Assembly: GCA_023375675.1 (NCBI GenBank)
Contig: JALQBC010000037.1
Coordinates: forward strand, 62,001-126,000
Origin: Cytospora piceicola
Lineage: Eukaryota; Ascomycota; Sordariomycetes; Diaporthales; Cytosporaceae
Reading direction: 5' to 3'
Length of the DNA: 64,000 nucleotides
In this document: positions 10,899-22,672 of the stretch, piece after piece
Layout of the letters: each line of letters opens with the position of its first letter
Position numbering within the stretch: the stretch's first letter is position 1
Notes under the pieces: model-generated
Databases searched by the model: none
The model's input: only the letters and a program-made list of their open reading frames with translations
Told to the model about the DNA's origin: nothing
Program-made: the position numbers and the translations under genes

Positions 10899-11032
10899 AA
10901 GTCAATTTTGAAGTCCGGTCTTTTCTTCATCAAATTGCTTTCCACACTCTGAAGTCCCCATAATATGGAGACTGTACTGTACTATGGTAGTCTACAGTAA
11001 CCTCGGCATAGACTGAGCATAATCTTGGGCTC

Positions 11033-11605
11033 CTATACGAACAGAACATAAGGCTGCTCCGAGATGATGTTCAGCGCCATGAAACGTGCACATCTTGCAT
11101 CCTCGGCTGGCGTACTGCCATCCCTCGAAGGTATCACAAGAGCCTTCTCCAGCTTTGGCACCCTCGTCACCCACCCGGGCTCCTTCTCCAGCACCTCCGC
11201 TCTGCTCCTCAGCTCTTCCTCTTCCTCGACACTAGTGATGATGGCCGGACAGCCTCTCGGAAGACCCCTCTGGATAAGCCGGTTGAAGGCGTGGACCAGG
11301 TAGTAAGGGAGCACGGCCATGATGGCATAGCGCTCCGGGTCGGGGTCCTGGGGGTCGGGGATATCGGCCACGGCCCATGTGGGCTGGTTGAAGAAAGCCT
11401 CCACCTCATCGCGCAGGCCGATGTGGTTGCCGGCTACGAAGTACTCGTAGAGGCGGTAGAGAGCTGCGAGGGGCGTGTCGCCTTGCGTCGATGCGGCCCC
11501 AGTCAGCTCCGAACGGTGCTGCAAAATCCAGGACACACTTGGCGGGCCTGCAGGGGCGGTCATGCTAGACCAGGCACCAAAGACTCTGTTGATGAGCCAA
11601 GACAT
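11033..11605 (-). CDS. uncharacterised fungal protein, 190 aa
   Basis: Single exon. The open frame reaches 11656 only by a TTG, so I take the ATG at 11605 (MSWLINRVFGAW...). The sequence is mixed helix with a central hydrophobic stretch (YAIMAVLPYYLVHAFNRLI), a short acidic run (SVEEEEEL) and a Pro/Asp segment (IPDPQDPDPE). I recognise no domain. Its length, typical codon use and lack of internal stops support a real gene. It could be a conserved fungal orphan. Confidence 0.55.
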   Translation of the reverse strand: MSWLINRVFGAWSSMTAPAGPPSVSWILQHRSELTGAASTQGDTPLAALYRLYEYFVAGNHIGLRDEVEAFFNQPTWAVADIPDPQDPDPERYAIMAVLPYYLVHAFNRLIQRGLPRGCPAIITSVEEEEELRSRAEVLEKEPGWVTRVPKLEKALVIPSRDGSTPAEDARCARFMALNIISEQPYVLFV

Positions 11606-12607
11606 TTGAAACGGCTTCGTATCGGTGGGGAGGAAGTTGAGGAAAGCAGAAGGCAAGAAGGGTTGATTTGCATATTTCAGTGCAGATATATACGGAGGCA
11701 GGCCTCAAACTTATTTGTTGGCAGGAAAGTAATCCGTCCAAATCAAAGTGGGATGCGTTCAAAGGTTGCGTGACTAAGTAACCACCTGGACCATTCCCGA
11801 AGGAGCAATTGCAGATCTAGGCACCTAACTACTGTGTACCAGTAGTACTGCAGCCATTCTTTAATGGAGACTAGGATGGGGTTTGTGGGTATCACAAAGG
11901 TTTATTGTGTCAGCGAAGGAGCGTCGGTAGATCGGATCCCTCAGCCTAGTAGGCCAGTAGGCTGGACGGTCACCTCTATTTTTGACTTTCAGATCTCCAC
12001 TTAAACCACCACGAGGATTGAAGCTAAGGGTATGGACTGGTTGTCCCCATGGTGCCACTATCAATTGATCTTGACCACGAATCAATCCCGGCCCAAATAC
12101 GAGGGGTCATGGTTTTAAAACAGAACATAGGCATATACTCAGCACCTGTTGACTGGGAGTGGACTGCAACATGGGATTATGGGATTATGGGGTAATGGGC
12201 TATCGCATTGCCCGGTTGCTCAACACTCGGCCCTTGAAGCCTATACGGTATGTCTCGAATTATATTTAGATGAAAATATGGAAATATAGCTGATCGCATT
12301 GGTAGAAGGCAACGATGAATCTCTTTATAAATATTAAGCAAGTCTCGGGACAGAGTAGGTACCAAATTGTATCTCATACACAGTCTTCAACAAGTTCTAT
12401 CTTCAACATTAAAGCATCTTTCATATCCAAACAACATCCATCTTCAGACAGAAAAAAGCCACGCTTTGTTTTATATCACTCTCCCTCTGCCAATCTTCTT
12501 TTCTCAAAGTCCTTCTTCTCTTCACGTTGTTATTCACGAGCTCCCTATCGAGCTCCCATTGAGATTCCCCCTAATATCTCTATCTACCTCCTTTATAACA
12601 AATCATC
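11606..12607. other. intergenic with long CT-rich leader of the 12.6-kb gene
   Basis: No coding gene. From about 12400 to 12607 the sequence is CT-rich and AT-rich, as is usual for leaders and promoters of well-expressed fungal genes, and runs directly into CAAATCATCATGG at the start codon. A short GGGATTAT direct repeat lies at about 12174-12190. Confidence 0.55.
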
Positions 12608-13321
12608 ATGGGTAACGGTCAGGGTTCCCCCGCCGATAACCTGCTGGCAGCCGCACCTAAGAAGCCAACTGGCCCGGCAGCAGCCGAACCCGACCTCAAC
12701 AAGGCTTTGCTGAGCCAGGCACTCGGTGTTGTGGCCGACGAACTCATCAAGGGAAAGAAGAACATCGCGGTCGTCGTGGTTGGCGGCGCCGTCAACACGA
12801 TGCTCGGCAACCGTGCATCCACACACGATGTCGACTTCTTCAACGCGAAGCTGGCACAGCCTGACCTTGCAGCACTGAACGAGGCCGCCAAGAAGGCCTG
12901 CAAGCTCGTCGCCGTCAAGCCTGCCCTGCAGGAGGGCTGGTTCAACAACCGCACCATCGTCTTCATCCCTACAGACCAGCGTATCCCCCTGACGGACGAG
13001 TCCATCAACGTCCAGAAGGATGTCATCTTCACCAAGCAGAGCGCCGACAAGAAGGCTGGGCTGACCCTCTATGCTGCCCCGTGGAACTACGCGTTCTGCT
13101 GCAAGATCGACCGGTACGCCGGCAGCGGCCTCATCGCAGCCCAGTCCTACGATGTCAAGGATGCCGCTTTCTACCTCCAAAAGTACATGGCCAAGAACAA
13201 GGCTAAGGATGTCAAGGTGGGGGAGATCAAGGCCTGGTTCACCAAGTACAAGCTGAAGTGGGGCCCTAACGTCGACATTGTCATCAAGCAGCTTAAGGAC
13301 CAGAAGATGCCTATTGTTTAG
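12608..13321 (+). CDS. stand-alone nucleotidyltransferase-fold protein
   Basis: A single exon encodes 237 aa. After a disordered Pro/Ala lead, the segment VVVVGGAVNTMLGNRASTHDVDFF (about residues 55-78) has the pattern hhGG...R.T.DhDhh of the polymerase-beta-type nucleotidyltransferase fold: the Gly-Gly nucleotide-binding turn and a DxD metal pair (Asp-Val-Asp). A third catalytic acidic residue is not obvious, and the rest is helical with a Lys-rich end. Family members transfer nucleotides to proteins, RNA or small molecules; the substrate here is unknown and it may be inactive. The long CT-rich leader and strong start context suggest good expression. Confidence 0.7.
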   Translation: MGNGQGSPADNLLAAAPKKPTGPAAAEPDLNKALLSQALGVVADELIKGKKNIAVVVVGGAVNTMLGNRASTHDVDFFNAKLAQPDLAALNEAAKKACKLVAVKPALQEGWFNNRTIVFIPTDQRIPLTDESINVQKDVIFTKQSADKKAGLTLYAAPWNYAFCCKIDRYAGSGLIAAQSYDVKDAAFYLQKYMAKNKAKDVKVGEIKAWFTKYKLKWGPNVDIVIKQLKDQKMPIV

Positions 13322-14376
13322 GTGCACAAGCGCCTTAGCATATATATACAACTAGAATCGGAGTGTCGAGTAGCTGCAGGACTGCTACTTACCTCGGTGG
13401 ATACACGCTTTAATGATTGCATGACCAGGTTGTCCGCATAGTCAACTAGATAGAAAATTACAGTCGTTTGGGATCATTACAGGATAGTTTATCGGTCTCC
13501 TAGTCTCCTGGTCTCCCAGTTACCAGTGTCCCAAGTCTCTAACCCTCTAGTCTTGGATCCCACCACCGCACTCCCCTTCCAATCCATCATATAAACATGC
13601 GCAATAGTCCCAACTTCAATTGGGGAGTGAATGGCGCAGTGGCGAGTTGCGCCCTCGCCCGGTTATTCTCTCCCCCTACCCTGAAGATCCTTTTCCATCC
13701 TCCCAAGCTCCAACCTCTCAACGATTTTGGGAGTTTCCTGAAACAGAACGGAAGCAAATACGTATAATCATTAAGAAGACCTCGAGCACTTTCCATAACC
13801 GCGGTGAGTTCCTGCTGTTTATGTTTTTGCACCACCTCTCCTCCCTAATAATATTTTAGAAAGACGGCAAATGTAGCCCTCTGCAAGTGCTCTTTTATGG
13901 GGTTCACAAAATAACTAGGGTCTTGCAATAGGAAGTGACTAACTACGTCGAAGCACCGAAGATGGCTTTGAACGGGTTTGGTAATTCTGTTTATTATGTA
14001 AAGTTGGTGATAAGGAGAAAATCCTCCGGTTCGATTCTACACACTACCTAGGTACATAGCTCCATCACTCGAAGCGAGCCTACAGACCATGCGGGATCGG
14101 TTGGCAGAATCCGAGATGCAGGCGGCGGCACTGGAGAACGTCCGGGACTGGCTGACTCCGCATCGCACCGCGAAGACGAAGGCGAGGGTGAAGGTGGTGG
14201 TATCAATGGACGCTATCCGAGTAGCGGGGCTCGCCCTCCTGATCTGCCTGCTGGCCATCCCAGTTGCGGAATGGCAGGAAAAGGTTCACGTGCTTTACAC
14301 GCTATGGGCCTCGCTGTGTGGTCAAGCGCAAACATTCTCGAACGTGGCAAGACCTGACAGAAACGCTGGGCATTGG
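13322..14376. other. intergenic, downstream of two converging genes
   Basis: No supported gene. A TACCTAGGTA palindrome lies at 14045-14054. An ORF from 14089 runs antisense into the last exon of the CorA-like gene and is treated as a shadow. Confidence 0.55.
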
Positions 14377-17257
14377 CTACTTCTCAATCCCGGTTTCCTC
14401 GTCTTCCAAGGAATGTCGAGTACGTGGATACAGCTGAAAGTCCAAGCCTCTGCTGTCCTCACCGTTCCGTAACTTTCGCCCGAATGTGCCCCCAAGCCTG
14501 TGCACTATGCTGTCTATCCACCGCGAATGCTGTCGATCCTCGGGTGGGCGGTACCACTGGACGGCATAGTAAGACGCCGCCCATGTCACAATGGAGATGA
14601 GGCCCGTCGACACATAGAACGACATCTGGTTCTTCCGTGGGTCGGCGTGGTCAAAAAGATGCATGCCGAATACAGTCTTAAATTGCTTCAAGGTTAGCAA
14701 ATTCTCTGGGATACACCCAACAGCCAAGGACGTGGTGGTCACTCACTGTGACAAATGTCAATGGAAGGTAGAAGATGGTCATGACTGTCAACACAAAAAT
14801 AGACTGGTTCATCTTCGTTCCTCTGACAGCTTCCCGAACCGATGTTGCACTGAAAAGCTATGTAAAAAAAAGTCAACAAGATACTGAAGTGAGGCCAGGA
14901 CTACTTTCGATCTGGTCACACTGATGGGAAGTGAACTCACGCTATCACGTAGGCCTTTTACCCTATTGATATTCCGTTCGATTCTAGCAAGGAGTGCATT
15001 TGCTAGTTCTCGGTCATGAGTAACGATCACGGCCCAATTATCCATGACGATTCGGTCGTCGAGTTTGTAGTCAGCGGAACCAATAAATATGAGCTGCTCC
15101 ATCCCCGACTTGAGGTTCCAGATGAGACTTTGGCGCTGAATGTCTGCGGACTGCTGGTGAACCCAGTCCGACATCATCTGCAATAGCTGTATGTGTCGAA
15201 AGCAAACCTCGGATGTCTGCAATGCTCGATCATACATGTCCGTAGGAGACCTGATATCCTCGGGCTATATTTATCAGATAAAGCCGATTATTCAAGCGGA
15301 ACATCATTGAGAGATCTTACAAGGGTCTGAAGCAAGTGATCGATCATATCAAGCGCCTGATGCAAAGTCGTTGATACCTCGTCCAACACTCGAATGATCG
15401 TCCATTGGAAGTATACAATGCCTCTGAGCTGACGTCCGACCCGCAGGCCAGCCTCCGTCAGAGTGGATGTATCATTCTTGGTATCATGACCGAACTTTTC
15501 CAGCTGCCTGTCGAGCACCGGGCAATGGACCCTGTCAGTCAGCACATGTATGATGAAGACCGGTGCCTGGAGCATAAATGTGGACTCAACCGCGATAGAA
15601 AAGCGAGACTCGAGGAAAAGCCCCAAGTGCGCTGGACCCTGCATGATGTTCCCCTCGAATCGGTCGAGACACAGCTTTTGTAGTCCAGGATGGTAGCTCA
15701 TGGACGAAGAGACGCCGTCCAAAAGCCCCCGGTCTTGCACCAGTGATAGCACTCGCATATGATGAGATATATGTATCCAACCCCATCCCACACCCTGGGC
15801 AAGTTCGCGAGGCCTGATGGCCGACCAGCGTCTTGAGAAGTCTAGAATGAACTTCCGTGCCACCATTGGCCTGACCTTGTCACGGAAGTCATCCTTCACC
15901 TCGACCCATTGCAGAAAGTCGCCCCTGTCGACATTTGGATTCCAGATGTCATCTTCTGCATACGGCTTGTGACAGTTGATCTGATGCAGAATAAGCGCGA
16001 TTTGTTGGACCAACAGACCACCTTGAGCCTTTGTATATCTGCATCTCGTTAGATCTTGAGTTCAGCGTCTTGGAAGTATGAAGACTCACTGTATCCTACG
16101 GAAGTCATGGTTAGTTTCGATGAGCTCCCGTGTGCTCCTCGCGGGAAACCGATCTACCCACGTGGGTGAATCGCACTTTCAAAAAAACGGCCTGATTAGA
16201 GAATCAGTCAGGTCTGGGAAGCCAGCATACTCACTTGCGGCATCATTGGAGGCACTGCACACATGGATCCGCCAATATTTGTGCTTAGCCACTCGTGGAA
16301 CTCCTCAGATAACGCTGTAGGCCAGTATTGACGGACCCCAGCTAGGACGGCCTCAGTATCTGCATCTCTCTCTGTGGCCGACGGACAGTACCAAGACTCC
16401 AACTCGGATTCGATGACACATGGCTCCCACTCGAATGTATAAGTCGTCCTAATAGTTGCATCCCCCTTGCCAGATTCGTGAATCACTTCTACCTTGGGAC
16501 TAGCAGAAGTGTGAGCCCGGGAGGCCCTTTTCAGCCAATGATTTCCACCGACCATGTTGCCAAGGAACAGTCCAGCGGTATTGGACATGTCTCCATCAGT
16601 CAGCATGAGGCTTGCCCAGTACCTTTGTGCAACGTTGTACGTCCAGGCCAAGTCTTCAGGCATCAAATGTCCGCTCAGGTTCGTCTCTGATGCTGGATTG
16701 ATCGGGGAGTGGACCTGTAAGGATCGGCCCAGGAGGCTCAAAAGGCTGTCTTGACGGTCGGTGAGCTTTCGGTATTCATTCGCAAGCTGGCCGATTTCGA
16801 ACTTGATGCTGCTCTCCTCAATGGGCTGTTGGTGAATGGATCGGCCTTGTTGTTCGCGACCATCAGGATTTTCCTCGTTATCTTCTTGCTCGAGGCCCCT
16901 GGTTTCGGAGAGAGGATGCAACGATAGCGAATCCTCCAGGCCTCGTTCCGAGTCCTCCGTAACTGACAGATCCGCCGCAACAGGCAACTTCACCACACAA
17001 ATTCTGACTGAGGAACCCTCAGTTTGGACGATGGTTTGTTCCCTTGCCAATGTTGTAATGTTGCAAGACGTTGGACCGTCAGTAACCTGGATTTCTGGCG
17101 ATCCTATACCATCTTCATTCACGAGACTGCCACCTTCCCATTCCGTGATTGATGTTTGGAGGTCTTCCATTGTATAGAATGGCCAGTCTTTGTCTAAAGC
17201 AACTAGAAAACAGGTTCCAAGTGGATATAAGGGGAACAGCAAGATGCCACTTGTCAT
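14377..17257 (-). CDS. CorA-like divalent-cation-transporter family protein (six exons)
   Basis: Exons, in gene order, are 17257-16235, 16175-16090, 16038-15321, 15264-14941, 14857-14747 and 14676-14377. Introns of 59, 51, 56, 83 and 70 bp join in phases 0, 2, 0, 0, 0 and give 853 aa. The joins are convincing: WVDRFPARR...NHDFRRI|QYTKAQGG, and GLRDS|LFSATSVREAVRGTK|... The C terminus has the two CorA membrane helices: FVLTVMTIFYLPLTFV, then VFGMH, then VSTGLISIVTWAASYY. The usual GMN selectivity motif reads GMH here. The N-terminal 250 residues are low-complexity and acidic. An alternative start is the ATG at 17170 (MEDLQTS..., 824 aa), which I consider equally likely. These large fungal CorA relatives are of uncertain substrate. 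Confidence 0.85.
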
Positions 17258-18895
17258 TCAAAGGGAAATCGAGTGAAGCAGAGACTCGTGTGTTCAACTG
17301 AAGAGAGAAGTACGCTCCTGATTCTTGATGTAAGGGCTGTAAGTGCCCAGGTACAGCAAACATATGAGAGAAGTGCAACAAAGACATATGTGCGACGGTA
17401 GACTGCATCGTGACATGGGGTACGGGACTGCGGTACCTACGCCTCGAAAAAATACGCTGTCGCCTTGCCTGGTCGAGTGTTGTTCGTTTCACAAATGTTG
17501 CACATGTTTGCTTAGGAGTCATCGCTTGGTCGTACCAAATGCAGTTCTTCTGCTACAGGCTTGAGCTCGACCGTGATCTCGATAAAGCTCAGTGAACAAG
17601 CCATTGCTGAAGTCGGCTTGAGGCTCAATCTGACTGCAGTAAGAGGAAGACGGCGAGACGTTGCTGCCAGCTGGCGGAAACCGGCTGCCAGCTGGCAAAT
17701 GCGTGGGTCTGCTCTACAGATCCGTACTTGGTAAATACCTGGCCTGTCGGACGCCATGCTTTCTTCCAACACCAATCAACAACATCTTGAATTGGATAAG
17801 CTTAACCATAAGCCAGGCAATTGTATCCTCCCGGTGTCTTGATTAACTTGTACACATTCCCCGGGCACTGTGACCACATGCCACAGACCGTCGCTTGGCC
17901 CAAGACTTCGGATTAAAGTCTGGGTAAACTATCCCCCGGGAACTCTATTGCTCCTCAGTGAGTACCGCCCCTTCTGATCTACCACGGACACATGTCCACC
18001 AACGGAATGTCTGTTAAGGATCATCCCAGGGCTGAGATCGTGGCATTAGGCCACCTGACTGGCACAACTGTGTCAGCCCTCGGAGTCCCCGTGAAGCCTG
18101 GACGGGAGAAGTGGCAACTGGATGCTACATTTGCCGGTGTCTCCTGGGTGACAAGAGTATTCCTCCTGTTGCTGCCCTCAGCTCTACCCCGACCCGACCC
18201 CCACATGACACTACCGGCAGCTGACAGTCTGGGGACTTGCTACTTGGGACTAGCATCAACGCTCGCTTTCCCGGTCCACAATGACGTCTGGGGCTCTGCT
18301 GCAGCAATGACCCGAATTCAATGACGGTGTTAGTCTGTCTCCACGACGACACGGAGAGATGTGATCTCGATTCTGGATTATCCAATTGCCGTACCCCTGA
18401 TAGAGTTCCGGGGAATGCTACTGGCTCTGATGTCTCTCAAGTGAGAGTGGTCGCAAGCATAACACAACCGGACGCTCGGCTGGCGGTAGAGATATATTCC
18501 ACAAATATTCCACCCTTCCCCGGTGGAGTACTGCCAACGCCCCCTGAGTACAATGTCTTGACGCGTTCACCCCGAGAACTCCGTGGGGTTTCATGGGGAT
18601 TAACTTTATTTTCGTGCCGTGAACCTTGTCCGGGATGTGTCTGCTACGTGTTGGCAACATGGTCGGTGAGAAACGCTTTTTCGGGTACACTGGGACATAC
18701 CTCGGCGCTCAGATATAGGAGCGGCACAGTTCCCGTGTTCATCGTTAAAAGACTTTCCCTGTGTCTTCCTTGATCACTGAGTAAGAAGCCATTGACCTCG
18801 TCGGATATCATTCAACCACTTCGCCTTGGCTTGTAGACGACTAAGAGCACTCGACCTTGCCTCATCCTCAGCCCGGCAACCTGACACTGGCCAAA
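17258..18895. other. intergenic, shared upstream region of CorA-like gene and P450
   Basis: No supported gene in 1.6 kb. It holds two copies of the 10-bp palindrome GCCAGCTGGC spaced 21 bp apart. ORFs at 17992-18324 and 18321-18773 lack protein-like composition or a domain. Confidence 0.55.
17663..17696. promoter_or_regulatory. paired palindrome GCTGCCAGCTGGC, 21-bp spacing
   Basis: GCTGCCAGCTGGC occurs at 17663-17675 and 17684-17696. Each copy contains the perfect 10-bp palindrome GCCAGCTGGC, and the distance is 21 bp, two turns of B-DNA, so both copies face the same side. The pair lies about 410-500 bp upstream of the CorA-like gene, depending on the start, and 1.2 kb upstream of the P450. 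A dimeric regulator site is an inference. Confidence 0.4.
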
Positions 18896-20769
18896 ATGCA
18901 CGGAATCACAGACAAAATAATACATGTGGTGCTTCAACACTGGATCACAGTTCTTGTTGTAGCAGTTGCTGCGTGGCTTCTACGAAATCGGTTTCACAAT
19001 GGACTGAACAAGTACCCCGGGCCCTTCATGGCCTCTCTTACGGACTGGTGGCGGTTCATCGATGTCTGGAACCGGCGACCAGAAATAACCCACATCAAAC
19101 TTCACGAGAAACACGGCGATGTTGTGCGACTTGGACCCAACACTCTGTCTTTCGCGGACCCGGCAGCGTTGAAAGCAATATATGGGCTGAACAAAGGATA
19201 CGTGAAGGTGAGCACTCTACGGCCGGGGATGACTGGCTTTGAATAGCGTACATCAAGCTAATGGCGAGGCGCCAACGCCGCAAAGTCCGATTTCTACGTG
19301 GTGCAGCAGTCTGTTGTAAAGGGGCACTCGCTTCAGAGCTTGTTCAGCACCGTCGACAATGACTTCCACCAGCAGTTCCGCCGTTGTGTCAACTCAGCCT
19401 TCGCCATGTCAGCGCTTGTGCAGTACGAGCCGTTCGTCGATAATACGACGAAGTTGTTCTTGAAACAGACAGAGCGCCTCTTCGCGGAGAATCCCCAGGG
19501 CTGTGACCTGACAAGGTGGCTGCAGTTCTATGCCTTCGATGTCATAGGCGAGATCACCTACAGCAAGCGACACGGCTTCGTGGAAAAGAATGAGGATATT
19601 GACGGCATCGTTGCCTATCTGACTTCGCTGTTCAACTACGTCGCTCCAGTGAGTCCATTTCTAGCTGCTAACTTTGTCTACGCCCTGGTGTTAACAGTCA
19701 CACCAGATCGGCCAGATTCCCATCCTCGACCGGCTCCTCCTCAAGAACCCAATCTACCTCAAGCTCTCCGAATGGGGCATCGTGGACGCGACCTTCCCCG
19801 TGGCCAAGTTCGCCCGCGCGCGCATGGCCGAGCGCCTCCCCGGCATCGACCCCGGCAAGGGTGGCAGCATCCTGCCCACCTCGGAGAAGGAGGCGGCGCG
19901 GGAGAGGCCCACGGTCGACCTCCTGTCCAAGTTCCTCGCGGCGCAGGAGGCCCGCCCGGGCTTCATGACCGACACGCTCGTGCAGACCATGGCCGTGTCG
20001 ATGGCCTTTGCGGGCTCCGAGACCACGGCCATCAGCCTGGGGGCCGTCTTCTACTACCTGCTGCGCAGCCCGCGCGCGATGGCGCGGCTGAGGGCGGAGC
20101 TCGACGGTGCCGGGCGCGCGGGCGCGTTCGGGGACAACGAGACGGGCCTGGTCACCTGGCATGAGAGCCAGAAGCTCGAGTACCTCGACGTGTGCATCAA
20201 GGAGGCCTTCCGCCTTCACCCTGCCCCGGGCCTTCCCATGGAGCGTATCGTTCCGCCGCAGGGTGCTGAGATTGCTGGGCGCTTTGTCCCTGGCGGTACT
20301 ATCGTGGGGTGCTCCGCGTGGGTGATCCACAGGAACAAGGACATCTTTGGCGAGGATGTGGATGCGTACAGGCCGGAGAGGTGGCTCGTGGATGAGACCA
20401 AGGATAGGGCGGCGGAGGAGGCGCGGATCAAGGAGATGACCGGCATGATGATGCAGTTTGGTATGGGGAGCCGGACGTGCATTGGAAAGAATATCAGTCT
20501 GTTAGAGATTTATAAGCTAGTGCCGAGTTTGCTGAGGAGATTTGAGGTAAGCCTTCCTCCGCAATCCTTCGAGAACGCTCCGACGTTACAGGATACTGAC
20601 AAGTATGTTTTTACAGATTGACTTCCAGGACCCATCGAAAGACTGGAAGGTTTGCAACTCTTGGTTCGTCAAGCAGTCGGACTTCTGGACTACCTTCTCA
20701 AAAAGGGATATCCCGCAACCTGCGACGGATGCGTCGCCGGAGGAATCAACGGTTGAAACAGCTGCTTGA
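18896..20769 (+). CDS. cytochrome P450 monooxygenase, pisatin-demethylase-like (four exons)
   Basis: Exons 18896-19207, 19286-19648, 19707-20546 and 20617-20769 join in phase 0 throughout (introns of 78, 58 and 70 bp) to give 555 aa. The N terminus has a membrane anchor (WITVLVVAVAAWLL) followed by the Pro-rich hinge KYPGPF. Later motifs are the I-helix AGSETTA, ExxR as KEAFRLHP, the PERF region as YRPERW, and the heme loop FGMGSRTCIGKN with the Cys ligand. The layout and the last intron fit the large fungal P450 group around pisatin demethylase (CYP57-like). Such enzymes hydroxylate or demethylate aromatic or terpenoid compounds at the ER membrane with NADPH-P450 reductase. No biosynthetic core enzyme lies nearby, so a detoxification role is as likely as a biosynthetic one. 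Confidence 0.92.
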
Positions 20770-21477
20770 GTGGGTATGAGGACATTGTGTACATAGGTAG
20801 ACCAGAACATCAAGTATCATCAGAGAAACTTCCATAAGTCATCACAGCTGTGTCGGTCTATCCTGATCCTTTTGTAGTTTTCCCATCATAGAGTCACAAA
20901 CCCGTTCGACTACATGACCTGTCCACATGTTAACTTTCCCATCTTCTGCAATATCGCCGTTGATGAGCTACTCCCACGCTGAAAAGCAAGGCAAAATGAC
21001 CCGAGTTTCTCCTATGACTGTCCATCCACATTTCTGATTTTCAAGGACACTTGGGCGTGTGCCGCCCAAGATCGAACCCCTGAGCATGACTACTTCGCAC
21101 GGTCAGTCTTGGATGGTGCATATTACGAGGTGGAACTACAAGATAAAACAGTGCCGAACACAGCCGTATAGATGCTTCCTACGAAGGAGGTGCATGGGAC
21201 TTTCTCTTTTCCGGGTGGGCGGGCGGAACCCAATACCCACACCGTAGCTCTGTCAGTGGGAAAATAGTTCTGCCTGTGTTGATCCACTCGATGTTGCCGG
21301 CGATATCTGCCCCGAATTGCGGTGTCCAGGTTGCCGCATCTTCGTTCTCCGTGTGTAAAGGGGGAGGAAATACAGTTTGCGATACCGTAGTTTGGTGAGA
21401 TTATAGAGACAATATCTATCCTATTGGTATTCTCGACATGATCACAACTCGGCCCCACAGCACCGTCACTCTCACAC
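20770..21477. other. intergenic between converging P450 and hydrolase genes
   Basis: Presumed 3' UTRs of two convergent genes; no further gene is seen. Confidence 0.55.
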
Positions 21478-22672
21478 TTACTTCCCAGCCTCACCATCCC
21501 TCACCAAGTCATACCCATAATGCCACCCCTTCCCCTTGATATCCTCCCTAACCCTATAATTCTCCTCCGCAACCCTCAACACATCCAGATCCACCTCAGT
21601 GTACACCACCCCGTCCTCATCAAGCCCGATCTCCCGGTCCCCCTTCACCCTCCCCAGGATCGGCATGGCCACCTGGCTACACCCCCCCTTGTTGCAAAAC
21701 ACCACGCAGGCCGTGTTCTCGAACGCGCGGCTCACGACGCTGGCCTCGAGGAACACCCTCTCGCTGTCCGGGTTCAGCGCCAGGCCCGCCTCGTCCACGT
21801 CCCCGACCGACCAGAAGGACGGGATGAAGATGACCTGGGCCCCGTCGGCGATGAGCGCCCGGAACGCCTCGGGGAAGGCCAGGTCCCAGCACACCAGCAG
21901 GCCGGCCCGCACGGGGCCCCCGTCGGCGTTGCGCAGCGGCGTGTCGAAGGCGGCGTGCGGCTCGTGCCGCCCGGGCGACAGGTGCGGCCTCTCGGGGTGC
22001 CACAGGTTCTTCTTCTGGTAGCTCCCCGCCAGCCCGCCCGTGCCCGCCGCCACGAAGTGCGCCATGTTGCGCAGCTCCTTGCCCTCCCCGAGGGCGGCGG
22101 CGGCCGCCCTCTCGTCCTCGGGCGCGGGCGCGGGGGCGTGCTCCGTCGCCGGGTGGGACTCGCAGATCGTGCCGGGCACGATGGAGATGTCGAGCTCGCG
22201 GGCTAGGGACTGGTACCGCGGGAGGTAGGCCTCCGAGGCGATGCTGGCGGTGATGAAGTCGGGGTGTTGGGGTTCCCAGCCCGTGAGGTGGTACTCCGGG
22301 AGGATGGCGACGTGGCAGCCGTTTGCTGCGGCCTTGCGGATCTCTGATTCGGCCTTGGCGAAGTTGGCGGCCGGGTCGACTGGCTGTGTAGGGAGGGCAG
22401 AGGTGAGTACGAGGGGAGTTTGGTGAGTGGGACTTGGAACGTGATGATGTGATGATGAGTTGAGATGGTGGCTGAGTGAGAGGACAAGGGACGGTCATGA
22501 GTGCTCAAGAGATGAGTCCATCTCTTCTCCTGTTGTCATCCCACGGCACGACGACAGTGTAGGTGAAGCTGAAAAGTGCTGGCTGTGGCTAAAGCTCAAC
22601 TGTGACATGACAACAGCGTTTACTAACCTTCGGCTGCATTTGAATCAGCGCAAACTTGTATATAGGCGCCAT
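21478..22672 (-). CDS. carbon-nitrogen hydrolase (nitrilase superfamily, two exons)
   Basis: Exon 1 is 22672-22628 (15 codons, MAPIYKFALIQMQPK) and exon 2 is 22383-21478. A 244-bp intron separates them in phase 0, and the protein is 316 aa. The catalytic triad is visible: Glu in ILPEYHLTG, Lys in SYQKKNLWHPE, and the nucleophilic Cys in LLVCWDLAFPEAF. A Glu in the following SERVFLEASVVSRAFEN region is also conserved. Nitrilase-superfamily enzymes hydrolyse amides or nitriles; the segment after the Lys and the overall length resemble aliphatic amidase or carbamoylputrescine-type members rather than true nitrilases. The intron is the longest in the window but has a normal GTTAGT donor and CAG acceptor. 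Confidence 0.88.

Noticed and set aside
13995..14050. tRNA-like box B (GGTTCGATTCT)
   Set aside because: The flanking bases do not form a T-arm or acceptor stem and no box A lies at the right distance.
14089..14472. 127-codon ORF at the 3' end of the CorA-like gene
   Set aside because: It overlaps the last exon antisense and lacks family features.
21060..21120. box-B-like GGGGTTCGATCTT on the minus strand
   Set aside because: Stem pairing fails; no D-arm or anticodon arm.
21520..22206. 228-codon plus-strand ORF opposite the carbon-nitrogen hydrolase
   Set aside because: Antisense shadow; the minus strand has the catalytic triad and family motifs.
18896..22672. secondary-metabolite gene cluster around the P450
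   Set aside because: No polyketide synthase, peptide synthetase, terpene cyclase, transporter or pathway regulator is nearby; neighbours are housekeeping-type genes.
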